Below, one piece after another: positions 23,690-32,296 of a DNA stretch of 34,190 bases (within the stretch, counting starts at the first letter, position 1; each line of letters begins with the position of its first letter). Source of the stretch: Candidatus Sulfotelmatobacter sp. (GTDB taxonomy: Bacteria > Acidobacteriota > Terriglobia > Terriglobales > Acidobacteriaceae); NCBI GenBank assembly GCA_030041415.1, contig JASHNX010000150.1, positions 1 to 34,190 of the forward strand, written 5' to 3'. The position numbers were made by a program, and so were the translations under genes. Under the pieces are notes generated by a model that was not told where the DNA came from, did not search any database, and saw nothing but the letters and a program-made list of their open reading frames with translations.

Positions 23690-24460
23690 ATGGACGTGAT
23701 ACACCCCATATACCGTGCCGCACTTATGTGTGCGATTTTTCTATCGCCAGGATTCGCGCAGACTGCTGCTCGGAGAGATGATCCTTACCTCCGGCAGGCA
23801 TCGATCACAGAAACATCCGAATTAGTTCACATCACGGCGAATAGCCCCAGGCCTTTGCTCCAGACGCTCGACGCTCTCCGGCGAAAATATGGATGGGTGA
23901 TTAACTACGAGGATCCGCCGTACACCTCAAGTTTCGACATCGTCGAAAAGCATGACGACCCATCACAATTGCTACTTCCAGCTGGCGGAAACTTCGATGT
24001 CGAATTTCCCGGTCACCCTCCGCGCCAGGATCAAACTCTGCAACTGATCGTGGACGCCTACAACCAGACTTCGAATCCCGGCCGATTTGAGTTACACACT
24101 ACCCAAGGACGCTTGAATGTTGTGGGCACATCCGACCGCAGCGGGACTAACACATTGTCTCCGCTGCATCCCCTTCTCGACACGCTCTTGGCTGTGCCAG
24201 TTCGACAGAGAACGATCGCCGATTCCGTCAATCTGCTTTGCCACATGCTCACAGTGCAGAATCACACGACCGTTTCTGTTGGTATATGGCCAAAAGCGCT
24301 TGTGGCATACACCACCGTGAAGATCGGTGGAGACGCAGTTCCGGCCCGCGAGCTTTTAAGTCAAAGTTTGCAAGCCGCCCGGAGAAATCTGTATTGGTCT
24401 CTCTTGTTCGACCCCGGGTTGAAGGGCTACGTACTGAATATACACACGGCCAAACCCTGA
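23690..24460 (+). CDS. Secreted protein of unknown function
   Basis: 256 residues with a signal peptide (about 8-24, ending SPGFAQ). The mature part alternates strands and helices: LLQTLDALRRKYGWVINYEDPP, a central stretch with DQTLQLIVDAYNQ, and a C-terminal block ARELLSQSLQAARRNLYWSLLFDP. This alternation resembles small STN/secretin-like alpha-beta modules that sense or pack against envelope proteins, but I do not recognise a named family. The start at the ATG at 23690 gives a clean signal peptide; the frame stays open upstream to 23276 but that part does not look like protein. The ribosome-binding site is weak. Two hairpins follow the stop. The gene converges with the PQQ-type gene. Confidence 0.6.
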   Translation: MDVIHPIYRAALMCAIFLSPGFAQTAARRDDPYLRQASITETSELVHITANSPRPLLQTLDALRRKYGWVINYEDPPYTSSFDIVEKHDDPSQLLLPAGGNFDVEFPGHPPRQDQTLQLIVDAYNQTSNPGRFELHTTQGRLNVVGTSDRSGTNTLSPLHPLLDTLLAVPVRQRTIADSVNLLCHMLTVQNHTTVSVGIWPKALVAYTTVKIGGDAVPARELLSQSLQAARRNLYWSLLFDPGLKGYVLNIHTAKP

Positions 24461-24488
24461 TCTGAATCGCAGGTTGCTCTTCCGACAT

Positions 24489-24535
24489 AATGGCCCGGAC
24501 GTGGTTCTTCGCGGCACACACGGGCCATTTATTTC
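24489..24535 (+). terminator. Likely intrinsic terminator of the 23690 gene
   Basis: AATGGCCCG (24489-24497) and CGGGCCATT (24521-24529) are perfect 9-bp inverted repeats with a 23-nt loop, starting 28 nt after the stop. TTATTTCTT follows, a reasonable U-tract. The long loop lowers confidence. Confidence 0.5.
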
Positions 24536-24614
24536 TTGCGTCGTTGAATCTACGCTGGTTCTCGAGCAGCGATGAGAACATTCGGGGATGTTCAAAAAGT
24601 GCTGCTCAAAAATT

Positions 24615-24647
24615 ACGTTCCAGATCTTGGGTCTGGGACGTTTTTTT
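24615..24647 (+). terminator. Bidirectional intrinsic terminator
   Basis: ACGTTCCAGA (24615-24624) pairs with TCTGGGACGT (24632-24641) with one G-T pair and a 7-nt loop, then seven T residues (24641-24647). On the opposite strand the stem is followed by AATTTTTGAG, so it can also stop transcripts from the convergent PQQ-type gene. Confidence 0.7.
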
Positions 24648-24789
24648 GTTTGGACTACTTTCGGAAATTCCGTCAGGTCCGGATCTAGAAGATGGGTTTC
24701 AACCCTAGCTGCAGAATGCGAGGCTGGAGCGCAGGCGAAAGGCTTCGATGGCACGAAGGGCGTTTACTCAAGAATGGTGCGAGAACCAA

Positions 24790-26892
24790 TTATTTCTTGT
24801 GCGCCGGCGTTGCAGACGCAGCGTTGTGTTCTCCCTGATACGCCTTCCAGGCGCCATCGATCACGTATGCATGAATCGCGTCTGCCTGTTTGGTCGTCAT
24901 GCGCAGATGCGGGAAAGCAAATTTGGGTGGATCGGCAAATCCCGGCATACCGTTTACCCAATGCGTGCCCTCCAGCACAATGCTGTACCACGCCTCGTGC
25001 ACTTCCGGCGGAGCGTAACGCAGGTCGGGAATTGCGCCGTTCAGCACCCAGGCGCCGCTGCCATCGAGCCCGGGGGAATGGCAGCCGTCGCAATAATACG
25101 TACTGTAGAGCTTCGCGCCCTCCTGAATCATTGCGGAGTTCCAGCGCTGGGCGGGCGGCTTTGGCACGGGCGGCACAATATCGGGCGGAGTTGGGAACGG
25201 AACATTGCCGCCCAGCTTGAATGCCAAAATGCGTGAAGGTCCGCGCTTCGATCGCGGCGTGGCCATCGTCCAAGCCGGGGCAAACAACCGCGATCCCGAT
25301 CCCCACCCTACTGGCAACAGCACATACTGCTCGCCGTTCACGGTGTAGGTGACCGGAATGGATTCGATCGCCGAGCCGGTATCGATGGACCAAACTTTCT
25401 TTCCCGAATCCGCCGCGTAGGCTGCGAACTCGCCCGAACCCTGGCCTTGAAATACAAGATTTCCTGCGGTCGACAACACGCCGCCGTTGGTCGCAATTTC
25501 CTCTTCGACCGACCAGCGTGCCGATTGGTTGACGGGATCCCATGCGATGAGACGGCCTTCAGTTTGCTGCATCCACTCCCCGGTTTCGACTTTGGCATGC
25601 GACGCTGGCTTGCGGTCCGTCGCTGGAATGTAAACCAGGCCGGTGATCGAGTCGTAGCTCATCGGCCACCAATTGTGAACGGTCCACTGTTTGCCGCCGC
25701 CCTGCGAAACCGGCACTTCGACTGCTTTGCCCGTGTTCGTATCGATCGAGGTCGCCCAGTTCACCTTCACGATGGGCTTGCCTGAAACCAGCTTTCCGGT
25801 CTGCGCATCGAGGATGTAATAGAAACCGTTCTTCGGAACGGTCATGGCGACGTGCCGCTTCTCGCCATCGATCACGAGATCGGCGATCACAATGTGATTG
25901 TTTTCCGTTTGCATTCCGGGCGAACTGGTCTGGTAGTGCCATACGTACTCGCCGGTATCCGCCTTGACCGCGACAATGCAGCCAGCAAAAAGTTTGTCTC
26001 CCTTGGCACGGATTGCCGACAACTCGCCGTAGTCTGCGCCCGCGCCTGCGGTTCCGAAAATCACATAATCAGTAACCGGATCGTAGGTGATCGCGGTCCA
26101 GACATCGCCTCCGCCCATGCGCCAGGCATCCCCAGCAGGCCAGGTCCTTGCGGCAATGTCGCGCAGCGCCGGCGATTCAAATGGCTTCTTCGGATCGCCC
26201 GGAACCGTCCAGAACCGCCAGAGTTCTTTTCCGGTCGCGGCATCGTAGGCGACAATCGACCCGCGGACGCCGTCATCCGAGCCGTTGTAGCCGATGAAGA
26301 CTTTGCCCTTTGCTACGTGCGGAGCGTTGGTGATCCCGGTCTGGGTTGGCTCGCACACTTGGGCTTCCCAGAGTAGTTTACCGGCCACGGCATCGACGGC
26401 AACCAGCCGGCAGTCGCCAGTTCCAACAAAAACCTTTCCCTCCCACACCGCAACTCCGGCGTTCGTGCGAGCAGAGTACGATCCGTTAAGCGCCTGATCG
26501 AGCCGCACTTTTGGATCAAATTTCCAAATCAACTTCCCCGTCGCGGCCTCGATCGCATAGACCCTCGACTGCGGGGCGCTGATGTACGCGACTCCGTCGA
26601 CTACGATCGGTTCCGACACGATCCCCACTGCGCTGTCAACGTCCATGTACCACGCGAGGCTCAACCCACTGACATTTTGATCGGTGATCTGTTTCAGCGG
26701 ACTGAAGTGTCCCTCGTCGAAGGTACGCCCATTCAGCAGCCAGTTCCCGCCTTCGGATGCCTCGGCGTCAAGTCGGGTTTCGTTTACATTTCCGGCCTTC
26801 GGCGGACTATCGGCGGAGATTTGCCAAGGCCCGATCATGGCCGCGCTCACTGAAAGCGCAGTCAGAGCAATCACGTTTCTAAAGTGGTTCAT
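24790..26892 (-). CDS. PQQ-type beta-propeller dehydrogenase fused to cytochrome c (quinohemoprotein-like), divergent active site
   Basis: 700 residues with a signal peptide (about 1-27). Residues about 40-580 form an eight-bladed quinoprotein propeller: repeated A-x-D-x-x-T-G-K-x-x-W motifs (for example EAATGKLIWKFD, DAATGKELWRFW). The C-terminal about 110 residues are a cytochrome c domain with heme site C601-D-G-C604-H605 and probable axial Met649 (NGMPGF). Known relatives oxidise alcohols and pass electrons from PQQ to heme c. Here several key positions differ: the loop that normally holds W-D-Y with the catalytic Asp reads PGMQTENNH; the Ca-ligand loop G-N-G-S-P-W becomes GTAGAGADYG; and the vicinal Cys-Cys pair is missing. 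PQQ use is therefore uncertain. The start at 26892 follows GCGGAAGC. A tRNA-Leu remnant lies just upstream. Confidence 0.82.
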   Translation of the reverse strand: MNHFRNVIALTALSVSAAMIGPWQISADSPPKAGNVNETRLDAEASEGGNWLLNGRTFDEGHFSPLKQITDQNVSGLSLAWYMDVDSAVGIVSEPIVVDGVAYISAPQSRVYAIEAATGKLIWKFDPKVRLDQALNGSYSARTNAGVAVWEGKVFVGTGDCRLVAVDAVAGKLLWEAQVCEPTQTGITNAPHVAKGKVFIGYNGSDDGVRGSIVAYDAATGKELWRFWTVPGDPKKPFESPALRDIAARTWPAGDAWRMGGGDVWTAITYDPVTDYVIFGTAGAGADYGELSAIRAKGDKLFAGCIVAVKADTGEYVWHYQTSSPGMQTENNHIVIADLVIDGEKRHVAMTVPKNGFYYILDAQTGKLVSGKPIVKVNWATSIDTNTGKAVEVPVSQGGGKQWTVHNWWPMSYDSITGLVYIPATDRKPASHAKVETGEWMQQTEGRLIAWDPVNQSARWSVEEEIATNGGVLSTAGNLVFQGQGSGEFAAYAADSGKKVWSIDTGSAIESIPVTYTVNGEQYVLLPVGWGSGSRLFAPAWTMATPRSKRGPSRILAFKLGGNVPFPTPPDIVPPVPKPPAQRWNSAMIQEGAKLYSTYYCDGCHSPGLDGSGAWVLNGAIPDLRYAPPEVHEAWYSIVLEGTHWVNGMPGFADPPKFAFPHLRMTTKQADAIHAYVIDGAWKAYQGEHNAASATPAHKK

Positions 26893-27229
26893 TTTTTGCT
26901 TCCGCAAATTAAGCTGGTGCCGGGAGGGGAGTCGAACCCCCAAGGTACCAAGTACCGGCGGATTTTGAGAGCGCGGCTACGCTCTCAGCAAATCATTGAT
27001 TCTCTTCACTGTCAACCGTCTACGGAAGCTTCCAATGGGTGATGGTGCGGGTTCGAGGCGATCCGTTCGGGAATGAGAAAGTTCATGCTGCTTCTGTCTT
27101 TTACTCTGATTCCATAGCTACTCGTTCGGTAACGTCATGTCGATCGCCCGACTGAAACCGGACGCGACCAATGCTGCTGGAATCCGCACACATGGAACTC
27201 GCAAGCCCGTGTCGAACCGCGGTGAAAAT
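26893..27229. other. Intergenic region with tRNA remnant and adjoining hairpin
   Basis: This 337-bp gap contains the tRNA-Leu 3' fragment (26915-26969) and, overlapping its inner end, a perfect 8-bp inverted repeat TGAGAGCG / CGCTCTCA (26966-26973 and 26980-26987). No 5' half of the tRNA and no convincing gene are seen in the remaining 240 bp. Confidence 0.5.
26915..26969 (-). pseudogene. 3' fragment of a tRNA-Leu (CAA anticodon)
   Basis: Read on the minus strand, this 55-nt piece begins in an anticodon loop (CTCAAAA, anticodon CAA), continues with the 3' anticodon-stem strand (TCCGC), a class II variable arm (GGTAC-TTG-GTACC), a T arm (GGGGG-TTCGACT-CCCC) and ends CCCGGCACCA with an encoded CCA. 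One base is missing between T stem and acceptor compared with a normal tRNA. No 5' half, D arm or matching 5' acceptor strand is present upstream. Such 3' halves commonly mark attachment sites left by tRNA-targeting integrases, so it is listed as a remnant and not as a working tRNA. Confidence 0.65.
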
Positions 27230-27871
27230 TCATTGTGGATACACAACCAGAATCACCGGCTCGCTTCGCGTGCTGCCTGAGCTGGCGTAGATTTGTGTCT
27301 GTCTTATTGCGGGAACAGATTTCGTCGTAGCCACGCCTCCGGACACCGTGGCCACACTCGTATCGGACGCAGTCCAGACGACGTTCCCTGTCACGTTCTG
27401 CGTTGCACCTCCTAGAAATGTACCGGTTGCTGTATATCGAAGTGTTTGACCTGCACGCACACTCGCGGTTGCCGGAGAAACTTCAATCGAGGTTAAAGGT
27501 GCCGCCGACACCGTAACCCGCGTGCTCCCGGTAACGGACTGGTAGAAAACTGAAATCGTTGCGGAGCCCGTAATCAGTCCAGATAGCATGCCGCTGGCGC
27601 TCACGTTAGCAACCTTTGCGTCATTGCTCGTCCAATTCGCGCTGCCAGTGACGATCTTGCTGGTGCCGTCGCTGTAGGTGGCAATGGCCTTCATTTGCTG
27701 CGTTCGCCCCGATTGCACAAATGGGTTCGCGGGGCTGAGCTGAATGCCGGTAAGTGTTGGATCAACAAAGAACGAGCCACCACAGCCCGTGAAAACTGTC
27801 ATACAGACCAAGAGGGCGCAGCTAATTACTATCCTCTCCGATCGCCACGAATTTTGTTTCATCGGATTCAT
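27230..27871 (-). CDS. Lipoprotein with two Big_2-type bacterial Ig-like domains
   Basis: 213 residues. The N-terminus has a hydrophobic signal and lipobox VFTGC with Cys30. Two Ig-like (BIG2) domains follow, about 40-122 and 128-210, each with the family pattern I-x-L/V-S-P-A-x-x-x-V...G...Y-x-D/G-G...W-x-S-x-D/A...V-A-x-V. Such domains are found in surface adhesins and anchoring proteins. The ATG at 27871 follows AAGGTGA about 5 nt upstream; an ATG three codons later is an alternative. It is transcribed in the same direction as the kinase at 28120-30405 but about 250 bp downstream of it, so it is probably separate. No enzyme motif is seen. Confidence 0.8.
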   Translation of the reverse strand: MNPMKQNSWRSERIVISCALLVCMTVFTGCGGSFFVDPTLTGIQLSPANPFVQSGRTQQMKAIATYSDGTSKIVTGSANWTSNDAKVANVSASGMLSGLITGSATISVFYQSVTGSTRVTVSAAPLTSIEVSPATASVRAGQTLRYTATGTFLGGATQNVTGNVVWTASDTSVATVSGGVATTKSVPAIRQTQIYASSGSTRSEPVILVVYPQ

Positions 27872-28051
27872 GTTGTCACCTTATTTGTCACATCCGCTTT
27901 TTGAGAAACAGTATGCCGAGGTGCTCTTACTCAGCGCATCTGGGGAAAGGAGGATTTTTCTTTTTAACGAACCGCCTACTGCGGGATACCTCGATGTGGG
28001 TACACAGTACGGCCAAGTGAGCAGCGGGAACTCTGGCGCCCAATACGTGGC

Positions 28052-28074
28052 CGAGCAGGACTTCTGCCTGCTCG
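28052..28074 (-). terminator. Possible hairpin downstream of the second kinase gene
   Basis: CGAGCAGG (28052-28059) and CCTGCTCG (28067-28074) are perfect 8-bp inverted repeats with a 7-nt loop, 45 nt past the kinase stop. No U-tract follows on the minus strand, so termination is doubtful. Confidence 0.3.
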
Positions 28075-28119
28075 ACCTTGGCACGATGCCTGCGGACGCA
28101 TGCAGAGGCTTGACGCCGT

Positions 28120-30405
28120 TTACTTCTTGTATTCGAGAATCAATTGCTGGAAGCGTGGATCCGACTTAAGGGATGCGAAGTACGGGCTGTTGTCAATGGC
28201 GGGAAAGTCAGCGAACCCGTTTTGAAACGCTTTCTGCATAGTGTCGAGCGCCTCACTGCGATCGCCTTTTGCGGCATATGCGGCACCCAGCCAGTAGTAT
28301 GTGACGCCGGAAGGTTTAAAGTTTGCAGTCAACGCCTTCACTGCCTTGTCGTACTCGCCCTGCGCTAGGTACACCTGGCCGACGCCCAAGTCTGCGCTGT
28401 TCGCGCCTCGATTGATCTGGCGCATTTGTTCAAAGGCCGCGAGCGCCTCGTCGTAACGCTTTTGCAGCAAGAGCGCACGCCCCAGGTGGTAGTAAGCGGG
28501 GTAAAGAGACGACTGCAGACGAATGGCTTTTCGCGCGGCTGCTTCCGCTCCGATGGCGTCCGGCGGCTGTTGGTAGCCGAGCGCCCATGAGAGTTGGTCG
28601 GAGGCATAGCCGCTGTTCGGGTCCAGATCAGCCGCAGTGCGATATTCGCGGGCGGCAGACACATAGTCATACTTGTCGGAATAAACGGTGCCCATGGCAA
28701 CGTGCGCTTCCGAGAGGTTAGGATCAACCGCAAGCGCACGCCGGGCGTAATTCTCGGCTCGTAGAAGGTGTTCCGGGTTGGTGTCCAGATTCCGGTATAT
28801 CTGACCTTCCACCCACGCCAACCCGGCGATTGCCGGAGCATAGTCAGGGTCTAAGCGCAGCGCCAGTTCGAAGTTTTTGCGCGCCGTCTCCAAGGACTCG
28901 CGCTGGTCAAAGGAAGCCACCAATGCGGATCCACGCAGGTATGCGTCATACGCCTGCGGATTCTGCGTATACCGTTTCTGAATTGCCTGCTGTTCCTGCG
29001 GCGTGAGCTTCAGATTCAGTGACTGCGCGATCTTCAGCGCCGTCTGCTCCTGCAGCGAGAATACATCTTTCATCTCGCCGGTGAAATCATCCGCCCAGAC
29101 CTGGAAACCGCTGTTGGCGTCGATGAGGTGGACGTTCACCCGAACTTCATCTCCGGCCTTCCGTACCGATCCCTCAAGGACGTATCGCACCCCGAGAGCT
29201 TTGCCGATCTCCGTTGGACCCCCCTTTGCAGCCACGACAGCCGCGTGGGAAGCAATGTTAATCCCCTGGATTTTCGAGAGCTTCGTGGTGATCTCGTCGG
29301 TCATGCCGTCACTGAAGTAGCTGCTGTCGCTCTCGGCACTGAGATTCTGTAACGGCAGAACAGCGATCGAGGGCCGGCTAGCAATGCTTACCGGAGTGGC
29401 TGCGGAACGCTCGTGCAACCAGCGGTAGCCGCCGAACGCCAGGACCAACACGATCAATGCCGACGCCAGCCCGAGCTGCACTTTGAAGCGAGGGGCCCTA
29501 CGCTGCTTTGTGGAGGCTTCGAGACGAGTGCCCGATTCCGTGTCACGTTTCAACCGTTGCAAATCTGCTCGCATATCGCCCGCGTGCTGGTAACGCAGAT
29601 TCCGATCCTTCTCCAGTGCTTTATGGATAATCTCTTCCAGCTTGGGCGCCACATTGGGATTAAGCCGCACTGCGGACGTGGGAGACGCGTCCAGAATGGC
29701 CTTAAAGATGACTCCCGGGCTTTCGCCTCGGAAGGGCAACTGCCCGGTGGCCATCTCATAAAGGACGGCGCCAAATGAGAACAGGTCGCTCCTGGCGTCC
29801 AGTTCTTTCGCACGTACTTGCTCCGGCGACATATAGGCGACGGTGCCGAGCGCGGAACCCGGACTGGTGAGGTGTTGTTCGTCCATCGTGGCCATCGTGT
29901 TCGCCGATGCAACCTGGTTGGAAGAACCGGTTGCGGGCGTGACCTTAGCCAGACCAAAATCCAGAATCTTCGATCGTCCGCGCTTGGTCACAAAGATATT
30001 GGCGGGCTTGATGTCGCGGTGGATAATGCCCTGGGAATGCGCCGCGTCCAAGCCGTCAGCGATCTCGATGGCAAGCGAAAGCACAGTTTCGTTCTCTAAC
30101 GGCTTGTCCGCAATCAGATGCTTGAGCGTTACACCGTCGAGATACTCCATCGCAATGAACGACTGCTCGCCGTGTTTGCCGATTTCGTAGATGGTGCAAA
30201 TATTAGGATGATTCAGAGCTGAAGCGGCCCGCGCCTCCCGGCGAAACCGCTCCAGTGCTTGCGGATCTTGTGATAGTTCATCGGGCAGGAATTTGAGGGC
30301 GACAAAACGCCCAAGCAACGTGTCCTCGGCTTTGTAGACGACACCCATCCCCCCGCCGCCTAACTTCTCGACGATACGGTAATGCGAGATGGTTTGCCCG
30401 ATCAT
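28120..30405 (-). CDS. Transmembrane Ser/Thr protein kinase (PknB type) with TolB-like domain and TPR repeats
   Basis: 761 residues. The N-terminal kinase (about 9-280) is complete: GGGGMGVV loop, K38, HRDIKPAN with D131, DFG with D149, and SPE near 193-195. One membrane helix (about 309-327) separates it from an outer part. Residues about 346-480 form a TolB-N/CadC-like alpha/beta domain ([49 protein letters not shown]), and about 490-755 hold TPR repeats with A-x-x-x-Y-x-x-A-L/A-x-x-D/P-P patterns. The TolB/TPR part probably senses or recruits partners. The kinase domain closely matches that of the kinase at 9792-12452. No ribosome-binding site is visible; the start follows the paralogue. 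Divergent from the Asp-box gene at 30677 with a 271-bp gap. Confidence 0.92.
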   Translation of the reverse strand: MIGQTISHYRIVEKLGGGGMGVVYKAEDTLLGRFVALKFLPDELSQDPQALERFRREARAASALNHPNICTIYEIGKHGEQSFIAMEYLDGVTLKHLIADKPLENETVLSLAIEIADGLDAAHSQGIIHRDIKPANIFVTKRGRSKILDFGLAKVTPATGSSNQVASANTMATMDEQHLTSPGSALGTVAYMSPEQVRAKELDARSDLFSFGAVLYEMATGQLPFRGESPGVIFKAILDASPTSAVRLNPNVAPKLEEIIHKALEKDRNLRYQHAGDMRADLQRLKRDTESGTRLEASTKQRRAPRFKVQLGLASALIVLVLAFGGYRWLHERSAATPVSIASRPSIAVLPLQNLSAESDSSYFSDGMTDEITTKLSKIQGINIASHAAVVAAKGGPTEIGKALGVRYVLEGSVRKAGDEVRVNVHLIDANSGFQVWADDFTGEMKDVFSLQEQTALKIAQSLNLKLTPQEQQAIQKRYTQNPQAYDAYLRGSALVASFDQRESLETARKNFELALRLDPDYAPAIAGLAWVEGQIYRNLDTNPEHLLRAENYARRALAVDPNLSEAHVAMGTVYSDKYDYVSAAREYRTAADLDPNSGYASDQLSWALGYQQPPDAIGAEAAARKAIRLQSSLYPAYYHLGRALLLQKRYDEALAAFEQMRQINRGANSADLGVGQVYLAQGEYDKAVKALTANFKPSGVTYYWLGAAYAAKGDRSEALDTMQKAFQNGFADFPAIDNSPYFASLKSDPRFQQLILEYKK

Positions 30406-30676
30406 TCGGGAGATGGCGGGTTCTGGGGTCGCTTCATCTTACGGAGCCATCTTTGGCGAGTCAATGAAAGGCGTTTGTGCCGCGAAATAGCTCCGGGGCA
30501 CTCGAGGTGGCGGAGTGAAACGCTAACTCTTGACAATAATTTTACAAGATGGTCTGTGGAGTTCGCACGTCTTGCTGAATCATACCTTCAGTCGTCATCA
30601 CGTTAGCCACGTGGTTGTCGGCACCGCATCCCAGAAAGTTTCATAACCCAGGCACAGTCAGAGGAGATCGAAAACC

Positions 30677-32248
30677 GTGGATACACGCAAAATTTTGCTT
30701 GGAAGTTCTCTGCTCTTAGTGTTGCTCATCTCATACCTACCCGCGACCGCCGGCACTGTGGGTTGCAACGCCGTGAACGGCAGCCTTTTCAACCTCGAGC
30801 CGCGACCAAATGCGGTGGTTCAGGCGGGGCACTCCGTCGGCTTTTTGCTCAATGGCGCGGCGAGCGGCATCGACCTCGTAGTGGAAGCGGCCAATGATGA
30901 CCGTTTCGTCGATGGCTTCTACGTACAGCGCTCCACTGCCGATTGCGCGCCGGATTTCGAAGGCGCAATCCCCGTGATCGGCGCCGACGGAGACAGTTTC
31001 ATACCGAACGGGCAGCCCAGCCTGGTTGCCGATCCGGCGCAGAGTGCATTCTTCTATGTCGACGTGCGGTTTGGAGTGAACACGGAAGACTCCGCAGTCG
31101 GCATCAATCGTACAACCGCCGCCACCTTGCTTAACTCCGCCGATTGTCCCAGCGGAACGGAATCCAACACCAACCCCTGCTGGCCGGCAGGCACCGTGAA
31201 CGACATCGCCGCAGGGGGGTCGAATATTGGTCTGTTCCATCCGACCATTGCAGTGGATCAGCGCACTACGGGGGTTGGAGCCGGCGACGTCTACACGGTG
31301 GTTACGCAGGACACTCCAATTCCAAATTCCAGCGTTTTCCTCACCGCCTGTACCAACGCGCTCAACAGTTGCTCGACGTCGATTGAGATCAGCGGAATCG
31401 ATGAATCCAACCCATTCATGGATTTTGGGTGGGTGCAGGTGCGCCCCGACGGCGGCATTACCGTTACTTTCCGCGCCACCAACTTTCCGGTGGGAATTGG
31501 CGGCGTCAATCCGGAGAAGATTGAGTTGGTCAATTGCACACCCAACGGCGCGCCAACAGCTCCGACCTGCAGCGCGCCAATACTGATCACCACGGAAGAG
31601 CAACCGATCTTTGCTACGCTCATCGGAGATGTGCCGCTGTTAGGGGACACGATTCCCAAGCATGCGAACCGCCTGGAGAGCGACGGAAAGACCGTAACCA
31701 CGTTCGTCGTGTGGGACCGCTGTGTGGCCCCGGTGGTTCAGCAGCAAGGTCTGGGCGTGCCCTTTTGCCCAAAGCTCGAGGTGGTGATGACCACTTCCAA
31801 CGATGGCGGCGCCACCTGGTCACCGATTACCCCGGTCTCCACCAGCAAAGGGCAGCAGTTCTTCGGGCAACCGGCTGTAGACGCCTCTACCGGGGTGGTC
31901 AGCATTGCCTACTACTCGACGGAAAATGATCCTTTCATACAGCGGCCGCAAGTTTTCCTGGCACAGATTCCGGCAGGCTCGACGACGGTTTCCAGCACTC
32001 AAGCCTTGACTTCGGGCTTTGCCGATGTCCAGGTCACATCCGTGCCGGATTGGAACCAGCCTAACTTTACGGTCAACGGAGATAACCAAGCAACCTTCGG
32101 CGACCGCCTGGGAGTGGCAGCTGCCGGTACCGGAACCACCAGCCAGAGCCATGCATACGTGGGTTTCACCTGGAACAGCGTGTTCGGAACCTACAACGGA
32201 ATATCAAGTCCGGATATGAATAACCACCTGGGACTTTTCGAATATTAA
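30677..32248 (+). CDS. Secreted Asp-box (BNR/sialidase-like propeller) protein, copy 1
   Basis: 523 residues with a signal peptide (about 6-25, ending LPATAG). The protein contains an Asp-box motif SNDGGATWS (S-x-D-x-G-x-T-W) near residue 375, as in sialidase-like six-bladed propellers, and the block NLEPRPNAVVQAG near the N-terminus that is shared with the next gene. Several cysteine pairs suggest disulfides. I see no arginine triad that would prove sialidase activity, so the role is open: glycan binding or hydrolysis outside the cell. The start is GTG at 30677, with AGAGGAG about 10 nt upstream. A TTGACA (30530-30535) lies in the upstream region without a good -10 partner. Followed by its paralogue after 48 bp, probably one operon. 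Confidence 0.72.
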   Translation: MDTRKILLGSSLLLVLLISYLPATAGTVGCNAVNGSLFNLEPRPNAVVQAGHSVGFLLNGAASGIDLVVEAANDDRFVDGFYVQRSTADCAPDFEGAIPVIGADGDSFIPNGQPSLVADPAQSAFFYVDVRFGVNTEDSAVGINRTTAATLLNSADCPSGTESNTNPCWPAGTVNDIAAGGSNIGLFHPTIAVDQRTTGVGAGDVYTVVTQDTPIPNSSVFLTACTNALNSCSTSIEISGIDESNPFMDFGWVQVRPDGGITVTFRATNFPVGIGGVNPEKIELVNCTPNGAPTAPTCSAPILITTEEQPIFATLIGDVPLLGDTIPKHANRLESDGKTVTTFVVWDRCVAPVVQQQGLGVPFCPKLEVVMTTSNDGGATWSPITPVSTSKGQQFFGQPAVDASTGVVSIAYYSTENDPFIQRPQVFLAQIPAGSTTVSSTQALTSGFADVQVTSVPDWNQPNFTVNGDNQATFGDRLGVAAAGTGTTSQSHAYVGFTWNSVFGTYNGISSPDMNNHLGLFEY

Positions 32249-32296
32249 GTGGTGTGGAATTCGATCGTACGATTCGATCATATAAGGAGAATTGGA

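Larger units (their letters stand above)
24461..24789. other. Convergent intergenic region with two terminator hairpins
   Basis: This 329-bp gap separates two convergent genes. It holds the two hairpins listed separately (24489-24529 and 24615-24641). Short open frames here look non-coding. I see nothing else in it. Confidence 0.5.

Noticed and set aside
24588-25220. Plus-strand open frame of 210 codons
   Set aside because: Starts within the terminator hairpin and runs antisense through the cytochrome c domain.
26915-27229. Intact tRNA or a tRNA split by a group I intron
   Set aside because: No 5' exon with a matching acceptor or D arm was found in the 260 bases upstream on the minus strand.
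27744-28169. Plus-strand open frame of 141 codons between lipoprotein and kinase
   Set aside because: Overlaps the start of the lipoprotein and the end of the kinase on the other strand; no ribosome-binding site or domain.
30530-30558. Sigma-70 promoter at TTGACA before the Asp-box genes
   Set aside because: The -35 is perfect but the hexamer 17 bp on (TCTGTG) is a poor -10, and no better partner lies at 16 or 18 bp.
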